Positions 1 to 9,133 are shown, counted from the stretch's first letter. The stretch is DNA of 41,768 nucleotides from an uncultured Pluralibacter sp. (GCF_913775985.1 NZ_CAJYMB010000023.1:1-41768); one strand, 5' to 3'. The notes: generated by a model not told the origin, from the sequence alone. Made by a program: numbers and translations.

Positions 1-111
1 CTGACGGAATACAACAGCGAGCGGCCTCATGAATCCCTGAATAACCTGACACCGGAAGAATATCGGCTGATGGCTGAGAAACCGGAAATCTCAAAAAGTG
101 TGTGGAACTAA
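1..111 (+). pseudogene. IS3-family transposase (OrfB), C-terminal fragment cut by the window edge
   Basis: Reading in frame from base 1 gives 36 codons ending in TAA at 109-111. The segment YNSERPHESLNNLTPEEY is the typical C-terminus of IS3-family OrfB (DDE) transposases, which normally end shortly after this motif. The rest of the gene lies outside the window, so I cannot tell whether the copy is intact. It reads on the plus strand towards the accessory segment and is followed directly by another transposase remnant, so it looks like one of several nested or tandem insertions. Confidence 0.8.
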
Positions 112-169
112 AGCTGGGATACTTACAATGTCACCATAAACAAATGACATCTGCGAGTGGTTCCACAAG

Positions 170-413
170 ACGATTTTACAAGAGTTTGATTAAGTGGCGT
201 TCCGTAAAAGGCCGTATGGTGAACTCGACATATTACAATCGGATTTTGATGAATGGCAGGCTCACTATAATAATTAGCCCCCCATCAGGAGAAGATATGC
301 TGTGACAGGACGCTAATGGAAAGTGGAAAACGCATCTGGGTTTAGAATAGTTTAAATCAGATGTAATCTGACAGATACCTATATAAATAACCGGTAACTG
401 TCAGATTAGGTTT
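170..413 (+). pseudogene. Decayed IS481-like transposase tail with probable terminal repeat
   Basis: One plus-strand frame reads HYNN, stop, PPHQEKICCDRTLMESGKRIW, stop, NSLNQM, stop at 364-366. This resembles the usual end of IS481-family transposases (HYN-ERTHQGK-C-GRTPM-T-L-GK-IW), with stops replacing conserved residues. The bases after the stop hold two copies of a CTGACAG / CTGTCAG motif (369-374 and 398-404) followed by a TTTGAG stretch, plausible as the element's terminal repeat. No open frame of useful length remains. The family assignment rests on recall of the motif order and is moderate. Confidence 0.5.
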
Positions 414-438
414 GAGATAATAAATTATAGCTCTTATT

Positions 439-978
439 CTATAAAAGTGTAATTTGTTTTAATGTATGCCACAAACGTTCTTTATCGCTATCTTCTAAGT
501 GAGCCTGATCAAGCTTTTTGATAAAGTTGGTTTTGTCGATAAATAGCTCACCTTTTGATAATTTGCGACTAACCTCGGTAAGAATATCAGTATTTAAGAC
601 GCTAATATTCGATCTTGTCTGCTCCAGACTGGCTGGTTGCCAGCCCTTTTCTGGCACAGATAGCCAGTCAGCACGATATCGATACTGAATTGCCTTAGCA
701 GCATCCATTTCAGCTTGTATAAAGGGCTTTACTGACTCTCCATCTAACCCCAATGTTTCTGCCTCTAGCACTGAATTAGATAACACTCTAGCTTCCTGAG
801 GTAAATCTTCAATGGCAAGATGATTGTTCGCTTTATATCCTGCTACATCCTTCATGTAAGATAGACGCTTGTTGATCAATGAAGCCACTTCATCATTTTG
901 TGTTGATGTAGCCATAATAGCCGTAGAAAAAAATAACCCAGCCAAAAGCAGAAATACTCTAGATACTTTTCTTTTCAT
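439..978 (-). CDS. aroQ: Secreted (periplasmic) chorismate mutase, AroQ gamma class
   Basis: Converts chorismate to prephenate outside the cytoplasm. The 179-residue product begins with a clear signal peptide (basic MKRKVSR, then a hydrophobic stretch to about residue 22, likely cut after AIMA). The mature part is all-helical and carries the AroQ pattern: LINKR near 34-38, then MKDVAGYK with Lys49, and later QAEMDAAKAIQ, the segment that supplies active-site Glu and Gln residues in this class. Length and the single-domain layout fit the gamma (secreted) subclass rather than the fused PheA/TyrA enzymes. The start at 978 has a GAGGTA ribosome-binding site a few bases upstream. It sits alone between IS remnants, without a cyclohexadienyl dehydratase, so its physiological partner is not visible here. 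Confidence 0.85.
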   Translation of the reverse strand: MKRKVSRVFLLLAGLFFSTAIMATSTQNDEVASLINKRLSYMKDVAGYKANNHLAIEDLPQEARVLSNSVLEAETLGLDGESVKPFIQAEMDAAKAIQYRYRADWLSVPEKGWQPASLEQTRSNISVLNTDILTEVSRKLSKGELFIDKTNFIKKLDQAHLEDSDKERLWHTLKQITLL

Positions 979-1027
979 TCAATGCTACCTCTTTTTCAAC
1001 TAGTTAGTTTACATATGTAATCAAAAA

Positions 1028-1476
1028 TTAATTTAATATCAATTTTTTCTCTACACTGAATTTATTGGGAAAACCTAACAATTTATTGTAGGTTAAATCG
1101 ATACGGTGCAGCCACTTATTCATTCCTAGAACGCTAAAGAAAATGTTCCATGTCCTAACGACAAACTTGATAATATAATCGGCATAATGAAATAGATTAA
1201 AAGGCAACTTATTGATTAAAAGAAATTTCTGTTCCGCACTGTGTTTCCTGTAAGACCCCCTGTTCTCGAGCTTCAGCTTTCCTTTGTTCAGGAAATCGTT
1301 GATATGGTAGTCGACAGTAGGCTGATGCAGTCGTAAAGCCTGAGCGATCATGATGGCCAAGCCCCAGCCTTCGGAAGCCAGAAGCATACAATTATGCCCT
1401 CACGGGTTGCATCGTAAAGGAGCTCAAGTTTAGTTTCCTGTTGATCAGTGATAAATAAATTTATGTGTGCCATCAT
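1028..1476 (-). pseudogene. IS630-family transposase fragment, frameshifted
   Basis: From ATG at 1474-1476 (or 1471-1473) the minus strand reads MMAHINLFITDQQETKLELL and continues to CFWLPKAGAWPS before a stop. The homology then resumes in another frame as ALRLHQPTVDYHINDFL, KLENRGS and the GMNKWLH--DLTYNK--GFPNKFSVEK segment, which is the winged-helix and linker part of IS630-type transposases. The DDE catalytic half is absent: the frame ends at 1028. At least one frameshift plus a 3' truncation make it a dead element. It separates the chorismate mutase gene from the LysR gene. Confidence 0.7.
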
Positions 1477-1592
1477 GCAGCTCTGCTCTAGGAAAATAAA
1501 ATATTATCAATGCTCATATGTATATAAAGCTTAGTAAGGTATTCATTTCCTTTTTTAAGGATATACTTTATTTTTTAATATAGCTGAAATTT

Positions 1593-2447
1593 TTAATTAT
1601 TAGCCTGAGCATTAATCAGAGCACTCACGACGGCTTTTATTCTTGGTACGTTACGCAAATCCTTATGATAACCAAGCCAGAGTTTCTGACTTGGAGGCGA
1701 CATCCCTAAATCGATAACCTTAAGTTGAGATATTTTTTGCCCAACAGCAGTTGGTAATACTGCCAGTCCGAGGCCTGCAGCGCATAACTGAGCGTGAATC
1801 ACACGATCATTACTGCGGTGCATTACGTTAGCTTCAGGAAGTATTTTCTGGATCCAAGCGACATCCTCAAAATGATTGAAATCTGTATTCATCAAAATTA
1901 AGTTAACATCTTTTCCTGTACTATTAGTAAAATTGTAGGTCTGTTTTGCATAGACGGCATATTCAACATCCATCAATTTACGTTGAACTATATCTGGTTT
2001 ATTAAATTGGATATTTCTGATTGCAATATCAGCTTCGCGCCTTGATAAATCGAGCATACGAGCTGAAGTAAGCAATTCAACTCTAACATTAGAATACATA
2101 TAAGAGAATTCCATCAGCACATTAGGAATTACATATCCTGCGAACCATTCAGAACAAGTAATTTTCAAGTCACCTTCAAGTTTTTCATCGTATATTGCCA
2201 TTTTCCTATTTAATGCTAAAGCGGTTTCATCCATTTTTTCTGCAAATGCTAAAATAGATTCACCTTCGGCAGTGATTAACAATCCTTTTCCTGTTCTCTG
2301 AAACAGCTTTTGTCCTAATGCCTCTTCTAGCGCGTTAATACGTCGACCAACTGTTGGTCTGCTTATCCTTAACTGCTTTGCAGCATCAGCATAGTTTCCT
2401 GCACGAACAACTGCAAGAAAAATTCTAATATCACTCCACTCCATCAA
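1593..2447 (-). CDS. LysR-type transcriptional regulator
   Basis: The 284-residue protein has the standard LysR layout: an N-terminal winged helix-turn-helix (about 1-65, with DIRIFLAVVRAGNYADAAK, then SRPTVGRRINALEEALGQ and LFQRTGKG) and a periplasmic-binding-like effector domain from about residue 90, including a CSEWFAGYVIP strand and GLGLAVLP near the C-terminus. Both ATG codons at the start (MM) are possible. Codon use is AT-rich like the rest of the accessory segment. No divergent target gene is adjacent: the IS630 remnant lies downstream and the microcin-like gene upstream on the same strand, with a 218-base AT-rich gap that presumably holds its promoter. The effector and targets cannot be predicted. 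Confidence 0.85.
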   Translation of the reverse strand: MMEWSDIRIFLAVVRAGNYADAAKQLRISRPTVGRRINALEEALGQKLFQRTGKGLLITAEGESILAFAEKMDETALALNRKMAIYDEKLEGDLKITCSEWFAGYVIPNVLMEFSYMYSNVRVELLTSARMLDLSRREADIAIRNIQFNKPDIVQRKLMDVEYAVYAKQTYNFTNSTGKDVNLILMNTDFNHFEDVAWIQKILPEANVMHRSNDRVIHAQLCAAGLGLAVLPTAVGQKISQLKVIDLGMSPPSQKLWLGYHKDLRNVPRIKAVVSALINAQANN

Positions 2448-2665
2448 ACCACCCCATTTTTAATAAAAATAATATTTTCTATAACGTTATAGATTTATTT
2501 AATTTGTAGTTTTTAAAATATTTAAAGTCGATCGCCAGACATTTGTAAATTAAAAAATGCCATATTACAACATGAAGGTAATTTAAATAAAATTTTTTGA
2601 TATATTTTTTTAATTATAATTATGAATTTAAAACCATATGGATAAACTAAATATATCTTTCTGAA

Positions 2666-2966
2666 TTATATATTCATTGCAGCCTCTGACGATGCACCAA
2701 GATGATAGCCTGCTACAGCACCAATGGAACCACCAACGCCTCTAAATGACACTCCTAATGCACCAAATAAAGATGTAATTATAACGCTGCTTAGAGATCC
2801 AATACACGCTTCCCCCAAGTATACCACCATGACCGGCGGCAGCTAGAGCACTACCTACAGCTCCAGCAGCTGTTAAAGTATTAGCGAGAGCTCCTGAACC
2901 TGAAACGCAATATAGCTTATATAATTTAATTTCTTTCATTAGATAAGGTTTTTGTAGATAACTCAT
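2666..2966 (-). pseudogene. Microcin/bacteriocin-like small Gly/Ala-rich gene, interrupted by a frameshift
   Basis: From 2966 (or an inner ATG at 2937-2939) the frame reads MKEIKLYKLYCVSGSG, which resembles a double-glycine leader for ABC-exporter-processed bacteriocins, then a Gly/Ala-rich hydrophobic stretch (ALANTLTAAGAVGSALAAAG). After GHGGILG the open frame becomes unrelated sequence and stops at 2742. If one G is dropped from the five-base run (C5 at 2812-2816 on the plus strand), the frame continues through SLFGALGVSF and GVGGSIGAVAGYHLGASSEA to a TAA at 2666-2668, again Gly-rich with GxxxG-type spacing. The restored product would be 90 or 99 residues, a normal size for class II microcins. 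No immunity or export gene is next to it, and no good ribosome-binding site is visible at either start. Confidence 0.5.
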
Positions 2967-3197
2967 ATCAAATATAGTTAATATTAATTTTTAATGCAAT
3001 ACATTAGTAATGTCAAATGGCACAAAAAGATCAAATTATGCAAATACATTTAAATATTATTTTACATTTAGCTATTTTAATCAAGGTATTGATTACTAGT
3101 TTCTCCTTCAAGAGATTATGGTTTATTCAAATACGCAGTATTAGTGTTGTTATTAATCATTAAGTGATCACTCTCCATGATTTTCAGAAAGTTAAAT

Positions 3198-3585
3198 CAG
3201 AGTTTCGTCTCTGTTTGCAGGTTTAGGATAAATTTTGCCGGAGTCTAGTTATTTAGCGAGGAATGTGGACGGTACTGGTTATATTCATGTGTCTCCCGTA
3301 TTCGCTGCGTGAGGGCCCGGTCATCACGGCAGCAGCAGTAGTTGTAGACCGTCCGGCTCTGCATCATAAGCCAGCATCCCCTGCGAACTCCGATGCGGTA
3401 CGCCGCCAACAGGTATTCGACCGCCTCAGGTTTCTGCGGCGGCCTCAGAATTTTTTTCGGATGACGTCCTGCAGCATTTCCTTGTCCAGACTGAGATCGA
3501 CGATCAGTCGTTTCAGGCCGGGATTTTCTTCCTCCAGCAGGCGCTGTTCTGCCACGTAGATGCCGCCAAACTTTTCTTCCAGTTA
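3198..3585 (-). pseudogene. IS3-family (IS407 group) transposase remnant with internal deletion
   Basis: On the minus strand, successive frames give EEKFGGIYVAEQ, EEENPGLKRLIVDLSLDKEM and LQDVIRKK, the C-terminal part of IS407-type OrfA. The start of OrfB follows (AVEYLLAAYRIGVRRGCWL, then CCRDDRALTQRIRE). That jumps straight to the extreme OrfB C-terminus, YNQYRPHSSLNN, a stop where Leu is expected, then TPAKFILNLQTE ending at 3198. The catalytic middle of OrfB is therefore deleted, and frameshifts and stops are present. This copy cannot move itself. Confidence 0.75.
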
Positions 3586-3652
3586 ATGAGATGGACGACC
3601 TCCTCCCTTTGAGCTTAACTGAACAAAATACGTTCAGCAGGAGAGTTAACAT

Positions 3653-4160
3653 AAATATCGTCTATCTGAGTATGAAGCTGTCTAAAATTTTTTTTCAACT
3701 CTATGGCTTAAACCTGGCTGCAAACCCCCTTTACACGAAACGCGTTGACCGAAAAATACTTCTTCAGACAGTAGCCAACTTATCGTCTCAATCGACTGAT
3801 CTGGGTAACGGGCCACCAGCGCCTTGAAAAGATGCCGCACAGTCATAAATTCCGCGCTCGCTGAGGTAACCCGACTTTACTTTTCTCTTTCCTGCTTGAT
3901 GACATCATTAAAATTCACACTGCTTACACTCATCAACCTATTGCGCAGGACATTCTGCCATACATTGCATTGTACCGGGTGACTGCAGGCAACCGACAAA
4001 AACGCAAAGGATTCAGCAACCGATCGCTTACCAAATGCTCACAATACTCACAATGCTCAGTCACCAGCCATACCTTGTTAAACAAGTACACCAGCAAGTA
4101 CGCGAGAGAAAAATCAGGAACATTGAAGAAGAAGGGATTTACGTAAGTGTTTGATTTAAC
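3653..4160. other. Gene-free stretch between the IS407-like remnant and tRNA-Thr
   Basis: About 500 bases of mixed composition with no open frame that I recognise on either strand. A minus-strand frame beginning MTVRHLFKALVARYPDQS at about 3845 runs for some 65 codons to a stop but resembles nothing I know. The stretch ends at the 3' end of thrW, where an integrase gene or attachment-site duplication would be expected for an integrated island, but I see neither a recognisable integrase fragment nor a second copy of the tRNA 3' end. Confidence 0.5.
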
Positions 4161-4236
4161 TGGTGCCGATAATAGGAGTCGAACCTACGACCTTCGCATT
4201 ACGAATGCGCTGCTCTACCAACTGAGCTATATCGGC
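4161..4236 (-). tRNA. thrW: tRNA-Thr (CGT anticodon)
   Basis: The 76-base minus-strand sequence starts GCCGATATAGCTCAG, has anticodon CGT in the loop ATTCGTAAT, T-loop GGTTCGACTCC, and ends with an encoded CCA at 4161-4163. It matches E. coli thrW in sequence as I recall it and in position directly downstream of proA. thrW is a known integration site (prophage CP4-6 in E. coli), and the AT-rich accessory DNA in this window begins right at its 3' end. Confidence 0.97.
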
Positions 4237-4276
4237 CCTGATGCGGGGGTGTACTTCGGGATAGAAGGTTAAAACT

Positions 4277-4334
4277 CTGCGGGTGATACGTCAATGCCTT
4301 TAAGATCAAACGGCTACTTTTGCATCACCCGCAG
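4277..4334 (-). terminator. Probable terminator or processing hairpin after proA
   Basis: An 11-base inverted repeat, CTGCGGGTGAT at 4277-4287 and ATCACCCGCAG at 4324-4334, encloses a 36-base loop just past the proA stop. On the proA-coding strand the second arm is followed by AGTTTTAAC, a short U-rich tail. The loop is long for a simple intrinsic terminator. Confidence 0.45.
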
Positions 4335-4339
4335 GTCAG

Positions 4340-5593
4340 CTACGCGCGGATCGTGTCCTTGCCAATGCCAATCCACTTGTAGGTGGTCAGCGCCTCAAGG
4401 CCCATAGGGCCGCGGGCGTGCAGCTTCTGGGTGCTGACCGCCACTTCGGCGCCGAGGCCGAACTGCGCGCCGTCGGTGAAGCGGGTGGAGGCATTCACGT
4501 ATACCGCCGAGGAGTCCACTTCGTTGATAAAGCGGTCGGCGTTGCTCAGGGTACGGGTGAGGATAGCGTCCGAGTGCTGGGTGCCGTGCTCGCGGATGTG
4601 GGCAATAGCACCATCGAGGTCGTCCACCAGCTTGACGTTGAGATCCAGCGACAGGTACTCGTCGTCGTACTGCGCCGGGTTGATCTGTACCACCTGCGCC
4701 GGGCCTGCGGGCAGCAGCGCGATCGCGTTTTCATCGGCGTGCAGCGTCACGCCGGATTGCGCCATCCGCTCGCTGAGGGCGGGCAGGAAACTGTCGGCGA
4801 TGTCGCGGTGCACCAGCAGCGTTTCCAGGGTGTTGCAGGTGCTCGGGCGCTGAGTTTTAGCGTTAGCGATGATCTCCAGCGCCGGAGCAAAGTCGGCGCT
4901 GGCGTCCACGAAGGTGTGGCACACGCCGATACCGCCGGTGATCACCGGGATCGTCGACTCTTCGCGGCACAGCTTGTGCAGCCCGGCGCCGCCCCGGGGG
5001 ATCAGCATGTCGATATACTTGTCCATCTTCAGCATCTCGCTGACCAGCGCGCGATCCGGGCTTTCAATGGCCTGCACCGCGCCCGCGGGGAGGCCGCAGG
5101 CTTCCAGCGCCTGCTGGATAACGCCAACCGTGGCGGCGTTGGTGCGGTACGTCTCTTTGCCGCCGCGCAGGATGGCGGCGTTGCCGGTTTTCAGGCACAG
5201 GGACGCGACGTCAACGGTGACGTTGGGGCGCGCTTCGTAAATAACGCCGATCACGCCGAGGGGCACGCGGCGGCGCTCGATGCGCAGGCCGCTGTCCAGC
5301 AGCCCGCCGTCAATCACCTGCCCGACCGGATCCGCAAGCTTACAGACCTGGCGCACGTCGCTGGCGATGGCGCTCAGGCGCGCCGGGGTGAGGGTTAGCC
5401 TGTCGAGCAGCGCGTCGCTAAGGCCGTTGGCCCGCGCGTCGTCGAGATCCCGCGCGTTGGCGCTCAGAATGGCGTCCGCCTGCGCTTCCAGCGCGTCGGC
5501 AATGTGCTCCAGCACCCGGTTCTTTTCCCGGCTGGACAGCAGCGCCAGCTTGTACGAGGCCGCTTTGGCAGCGATGCCCATTTGTTCCAGCAT
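4340..5593 (-). CDS. proA: Gamma-glutamyl phosphate reductase
   Basis: Second step of proline synthesis: reduces L-glutamyl-5-phosphate with NADPH to glutamate-5-semialdehyde in the cytoplasm. The 417-residue length equals that of E. coli ProA. The aldehyde-dehydrogenase-like fold is recognisable from [25 protein letters not shown] and the catalytic-cysteine segment [12 protein letters not shown]. Start [11 protein letters not shown] follows an AGGAG ribosome-binding site, 11 bases after the proB stop, so proBA is a tight operon in which the two enzymes can associate. The order proB-proA-thrW is the conserved enterobacterial arrangement. Confidence 0.98.
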   Translation of the reverse strand: MLEQMGIAAKAASYKLALLSSREKNRVLEHIADALEAQADAILSANARDLDDARANGLSDALLDRLTLTPARLSAIASDVRQVCKLADPVGQVIDGGLLDSGLRIERRRVPLGVIGVIYEARPNVTVDVASLCLKTGNAAILRGGKETYRTNAATVGVIQQALEACGLPAGAVQAIESPDRALVSEMLKMDKYIDMLIPRGGAGLHKLCREESTIPVITGGIGVCHTFVDASADFAPALEIIANAKTQRPSTCNTLETLLVHRDIADSFLPALSERMAQSGVTLHADENAIALLPAGPAQVVQINPAQYDDEYLSLDLNVKLVDDLDGAIAHIREHGTQHSDAILTRTLSNADRFINEVDSSAVYVNASTRFTDGAQFGLGAEVAVSTQKLHARGPMGLEALTTYKWIGIGKDTIRA

Positions 5594-5604
5594 GAGGAGG
5601 CTCC

Positions 5605-6708
5605 TTAACGGGTAATCATGTCGTCGCGATGCACGGCTACCGGGCCGTACTCGTAGCCGAGGATCGCGTCAATCTGCTGCGAGTGCTGCCCGGCGATGCG
5701 GCGCAGCGCGTCGCTGTTGTAGCGGGTCACGCCGTGGGCGATGTCGCGCCCGTCGAGGGTGCGAATGCGGATCACTTCACCACGAGAGAAGTTGCCTGTC
5801 ACGCTTTTGATCCCTTTTGGCAGCAGCGAGCTGCCTTTTTCCAGCAGTGCGAGGGTTGCCCCTTCGTCAATGGTGATCTCGCCCGCGGGCGGTGCGCCGA
5901 AGATCCAGCGCTTGCGGGTCTCCAGCGGCGAGGTCTGGGCGTGGAAGCGGGTACCGACGGCAACGCCTTCCATAACGTCGCCAATCACGCCCGGGCGGCT
6001 GCCGGCGGCGATAATGGTGTCGATACCGGCCCGGCAGGCGACGTCGGCGGCCTGCAGCTTGGTGCCCATACCGCCGGTACCGAGGCCGGAGACGCTGTCC
6101 CCGGCGATGGCGCGCAGCGCGTCGTCGATGCCGTGAACGTCCTGAATCAGCTCCGCCTGCGGGTTATTGCGCGGATCGGCGGTGTACAGCCCCTGCTGAT
6201 CGGTGAGCAGCAGCAGCTTGTCGGCACCGGCGAGGATCGCCGCCAGCGCCGAGAGGTTGTCGTTATCGCCCACTTTGATTTCGCTGGTGGCGACGGCGTC
6301 GTTTTCGTTGATCACCGGCACGATGTGGTTATCCAGCAGCGCGCGCAGCATGTCCCGGGCGTTGAGGAACCGCTCGCGGTCTTCCATGTCGGCGCGGGTC
6401 AGCAGCATCTGCCCTACGTGGATGCCGTAAATCGAGAACATCTGCTCCCAGAGCTGGATCAGGCGGCTCTGGCCGACGGCGGCGAGCAGCTGCTTGGAGG
6501 CGATAGTGGCTGGCAGCTCGGGATAGCCGAGGTGTTCACGCCCGGCGGCGATCGCCCCCGAGGTAACAATCACAATCCGGTGTCCGGCGGCGTGCAGCTG
6601 GGCGCACTGGCGGACCAGCTCAACGATATGGGCGCGGTTCAGGCGGCGCGAGCCCGCGGTTAATACACTGGTGCCGAGTTTAACGACCAGCGTCTGGCTA
6701 TCACTCAT
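5605..6708 (-). CDS. proB: Glutamate 5-kinase
   Basis: Committed, proline-inhibited step of proline synthesis: ATP-dependent phosphorylation of glutamate. The 367-residue protein has an amino-acid-kinase domain (about 1-255; [52 protein letters not shown]) and a C-terminal PUA domain (about 275-360, [21 protein letters not shown]). Length and domain order match E. coli ProB. First gene of the proBA operon. In E. coli the divergent phoE gene lies upstream; here crl comes next after 163 bases, so the upstream region differs. Confidence 0.98.
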   Translation of the reverse strand: MSDSQTLVVKLGTSVLTAGSRRLNRAHIVELVRQCAQLHAAGHRIVIVTSGAIAAGREHLGYPELPATIASKQLLAAVGQSRLIQLWEQMFSIYGIHVGQMLLTRADMEDRERFLNARDMLRALLDNHIVPVINENDAVATSEIKVGDNDNLSALAAILAGADKLLLLTDQQGLYTADPRNNPQAELIQDVHGIDDALRAIAGDSVSGLGTGGMGTKLQAADVACRAGIDTIIAAGSRPGVIGDVMEGVAVGTRFHAQTSPLETRKRWIFGAPPAGEITIDEGATLALLEKGSSLLPKGIKSVTGNFSRGEVIRIRTLDGRDIAHGVTRYNSDALRRIAGQHSQQIDAILGYEYGPVAVHRDDMITR

Positions 6709-6827
6709 GATTCTTTGCCATTTCAGAACGGGAAAAAGACGTTTTAGCAGGACTCAGCCCGCTTGCCAACAACCTCAGGGAAAGGAAGGCAATTTGGGGT
6801 TATAAAACGCACAGAGGGAAGTTAAAA

Positions 6828-6849
6828 CGCCTCTTCGCACGAAGAGGCG
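6828..6849 (-). terminator. Intrinsic terminator after crl
   Basis: Perfect 9-base stem CGCCTCTTC / GAAGAGGCG with a 4-base loop. On the crl-coding strand it is followed by TTTTAAC. It lies 23 bases past the crl stop and upstream of proB, so it would keep crl transcription out of proBA. Confidence 0.75.
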
Positions 6850-6871
6850 GCAAAACGGCGGGCGCGGTCGA

Positions 6872-7270
6872 TCAGGCGGTAAGCCGGACCGGCTGCTCAA
6901 AATCATCGGCGGGTTCGAGAGTCAGCTCGAAGGTTTTTAACACGTCCTGAGCGCGGGCGTGAAAGTCGCGCAGCGTCTGTTCGAGTTTGTCGCTGACTTC
7001 GGGGTCTTTAATCTCCACCGGCTTCCAGTCGCCCTCTTTATCAAACAGGCCAAACTGATAGCTGTAGGTAAAGCGCGTCTCTTCGGCTTCCATTTCCATC
7101 CACCAGCCCCAGAATTCGCGCTTTTCCGGCGCCGGCTTTACATTAACGCATACCGCCAGGCAATCGAAAAAAAAGCGATTTCCCTCGCACTGATTCTCGC
7201 GGATGTAGGGGCCAATCGCAGCGAGCTTCTTGATTAACTTACTCTTCGGGTGTCCACTTGGTAACGTCAT
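6872..7270 (-). CDS. crl: Sigma factor-binding protein Crl
   Basis: Crl binds sigma-S (RpoS) and helps it load on core RNA polymerase, raising expression of stationary-phase and curli genes. The 132-residue product matches the family along its length, with [37 protein letters not shown] and [12 protein letters not shown], and ends PVRLTA. E. coli Crl has 133 residues. Located between frsA and proBA on the same strand as both. The start at 7270 has an AAGGAGAT ribosome-binding site nearby. Confidence 0.97.
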   Translation of the reverse strand: MTLPSGHPKSKLIKKLAAIGPYIRENQCEGNRFFFDCLAVCVNVKPAPEKREFWGWWMEMEAEETRFTYSYQFGLFDKEGDWKPVEIKDPEVSDKLEQTLRDFHARAQDVLKTFELTLEPADDFEQPVRLTA

Positions 7271-7326
7271 TGCGATCTCCTTAGGTGATGCACTGTTTTA
7301 CCAAATCAATACAAATTAGCAAACTA

Positions 7327-8571
7327 TTAACCAAAGCGATGGTTGATCCACCCTGCAATTTCTCTTAATGCCTTGTCAAAGTTCCGATAAACCGGCTTAA
7401 ACGGGATAGTCAGCTGCTTTCCATCAGCGGATGAAGAGGCGATCAGCTGCGATTCGCTTTCCGGGCTGAAGGGATCGTTTTTCCAGCAGCCGGAGAGCAT
7501 CGGCGTCGGACAGCGGCGGCCCAGCAGGCCCTGAGTTTTCAGCGAGTAGCAGTTCAGCTCCATGCGCAGCGCGGCGTCGGAGACATCGCTCATCCCGAGT
7601 CGCGAAGCCAGCACGTCGAGGTACATCTCCGGCACGTTGCCCTGCCCCTGCGGGTTTACCAGCAGAGCGTGTACCATCGGCCCGAGGCAGGCCACCGCCC
7701 GCAGGCGCGGCGATTCGAGATAGGCCAGCCGCACCGCCACGTTAGCGCCAAAGCGAAAGCCGAAGGCCGCAACCCGGGTGTGATCGACCCACGGAATGTC
7801 CGGCAGCGCCTTCAGCGCCTGCTGGTGCAGCAGGCTGGAGTCCTGAGTGAGCTTCCATTTTGACGACATGCCGATGGAGGGCATATCCAGCGTCAGCATG
7901 GCGATACCGAGCGGGGCAAAGTAGGTTTCGTACAGGTTGTAATAGTCGCTCTGCAGCGAGTCCAGCCCGCCGCACATCAGCACCGTCGGGAACGGGCCAT
8001 TGCCGGGGGGCGTGTGGAGGAATCCGGTTACCGGCGCGCCGCCGGGGATCGCGAACGTCAGCTGGCGCAGGCTGCCGGGCAGGCGCTTTGCGGCCTCTTC
8101 ATAGGCGCGGTTGGCCAGCACCTGGGCCTGATCCGCCAGCTCGTCGCCCTTGAGGTGCGGATAGGCGGCGATGCTGAACAGGTTAGAGGCGTGCAGCCAG
8201 CGGCGGCCGCTGAGGGTGTCATCCTGCTCGTCGGCGGCCTTCTGCTGCCAGAGCGCCGCCTGCTTTGACCACTCGTAGATCCAGTTGCCGCTGCGGTAGC
8301 CGATGACCGTGTCAAACAGCGCGCTGTTGGTCCGCTCGGCGGTGCTCATGACAATCCGCGCCTGCACGTCGAGGATCTCCTGCGGCGTAACGCCCCGGCT
8401 GATCCACATCAGGCGGTTGAGCATCCGGTACCATGAGCTGTCAGTTTTACCGTCGAGGGCAGAATGAACGGGCTGCTGGACGCCGTGGCTCAGGCGCCTG
8501 ACCAGCGTTGAAGTTTCCGGGTGTTTAAAGCGCGGCTTGAAGAGCTCTTCGCTGAGGTTAACTTCCGACAT
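7327..8571 (-). CDS. frsA: FrsA, alpha/beta-hydrolase-fold protein (fermentation-respiration switch)
   Basis: The 414-residue length equals that of E. coli FrsA. FrsA binds the glucose-specific EIIA of the phosphotransferase system and was linked to the balance of fermentation and respiration; esterase activity has also been reported. The C-terminal alpha/beta-hydrolase half is clear ([34 protein letters not shown]). At the nucleophile elbow the sequence is [12 protein letters not shown], so the usual serine of GxSxG is absent, as in other FrsA proteins. It lies downstream of gpt on the same strand, separated from it by a terminator-like hairpin. Confidence 0.95.
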   Translation of the reverse strand: MSEVNLSEELFKPRFKHPETSTLVRRLSHGVQQPVHSALDGKTDSSWYRMLNRLMWISRGVTPQEILDVQARIVMSTAERTNSALFDTVIGYRSGNWIYEWSKQAALWQQKAADEQDDTLSGRRWLHASNLFSIAAYPHLKGDELADQAQVLANRAYEEAAKRLPGSLRQLTFAIPGGAPVTGFLHTPPGNGPFPTVLMCGGLDSLQSDYYNLYETYFAPLGIAMLTLDMPSIGMSSKWKLTQDSSLLHQQALKALPDIPWVDHTRVAAFGFRFGANVAVRLAYLESPRLRAVACLGPMVHALLVNPQGQGNVPEMYLDVLASRLGMSDVSDAALRMELNCYSLKTQGLLGRRCPTPMLSGCWKNDPFSPESESQLIASSSADGKQLTIPFKPVYRNFDKALREIAGWINHRFG

Positions 8572-8634
8572 CGTCCGGACTCCATGAAGAAAACAGGGAC
8601 TCTATTGTACCCTTCCGGGCGCTAAAAAAAACAA

Positions 8635-8653
8635 CGCCCGGCAGTGCCGGGCG
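8635..8653 (-). terminator. Intrinsic terminator after gpt
   Basis: Stem CGCCCGGC / GCCGGGCG with a 3-base loop. On the gpt-coding strand it is followed by TTGTTTTTTTTAGC, a strong U-run. It lies between gpt and frsA. Confidence 0.85.
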
Positions 8654-8674
8654 CTTGTTTTAACGCGGTGCGGA

Positions 8675-9133
8675 TTAATGACCGCTCAGAGGCGGTACGA
8701 AGACCACGCCCATATCCCACGGCTGTTCAATCCAGGTATCCTGCGGGATGTCCACTTCGTAGTCGTCCACCAGCGGCTTGCCGGCCGGCTTGGCGAAGAT
8801 GGTGATGAAGTGCGCTTTAGGGTACATTTCGCGGATAGCGACCGCGGTGCCGCCGGTATCAACCAGATCGTCAATGACGATAAAGCCTTCGCCGTCGCCT
8901 TCCGCACGCTTGAGCACTTTCAGTTCGCGCTGGTTGTCGTGGTCGTAGCTGGAGATGCAAACGGTATCAACGTGGCGAATACCCAGCTCACGCGCCAGCA
9001 GAGCCGCAGGAACCAGACCTCCGCGGCTGACGGCAATAATGCCTTTCCACTGTTCAGCCGGCAGCAGGCGCGCGGCCAGCTTGCGGGCGTGAATCTGCAA
9101 CATGTCCCAGGTGACGACGTATTTTTCGCTCAT
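8675..9133 (-). CDS. gpt: Xanthine-guanine phosphoribosyltransferase
   Basis: Purine salvage: joins guanine, xanthine or hypoxanthine to PRPP. The 152-residue length is identical to E. coli Gpt. The PRPP-binding loop [15 protein letters not shown] is present, as are the flexible-loop region ([10 protein letters not shown]) and the C-terminal [12 protein letters not shown] with the conserved Trp-Asp. Divergent from pepD across a 259-base intergenic region, the same pairing as in E. coli. Its action (retaining xanthine and guanine) opposes the hpx purine-degradation genes further along the window. Confidence 0.98.
   Translation of the reverse strand: MSEKYVVTWDMLQIHARKLAARLLPAEQWKGIIAVSRGGLVPAALLARELGIRHVDTVCISSYDHDNQRELKVLKRAEGDGEGFIVIDDLVDTGGTAVAIREMYPKAHFITIFAKPAGKPLVDDYEVDIPQDTWIEQPWDMGVVFVPPLSGH

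Noticed and set aside
102..305. Plus-strand open frame of 67 codons at the left end
   Set aside because: It runs out of frame through the IS481-like remnant and has no ribosome-binding site or recognisable content.
3263..3559. Plus-strand 98-codon frame
   Set aside because: Antisense to the IS407-group transposase remnant.
1..4160. Second copy of the thrW 3' end as an attachment-site duplication
   Set aside because: Looked for the tRNA 3' sequence in the accessory segment and did not find it; the other end may lie outside the window.
4418..5398. Long plus-strand frame of 326 codons, and a similar one at 5629-6663
   Set aside because: Shadows of proA and proB caused by GC-rich codon bias; the real genes on the minus strand match known proteins end to end.
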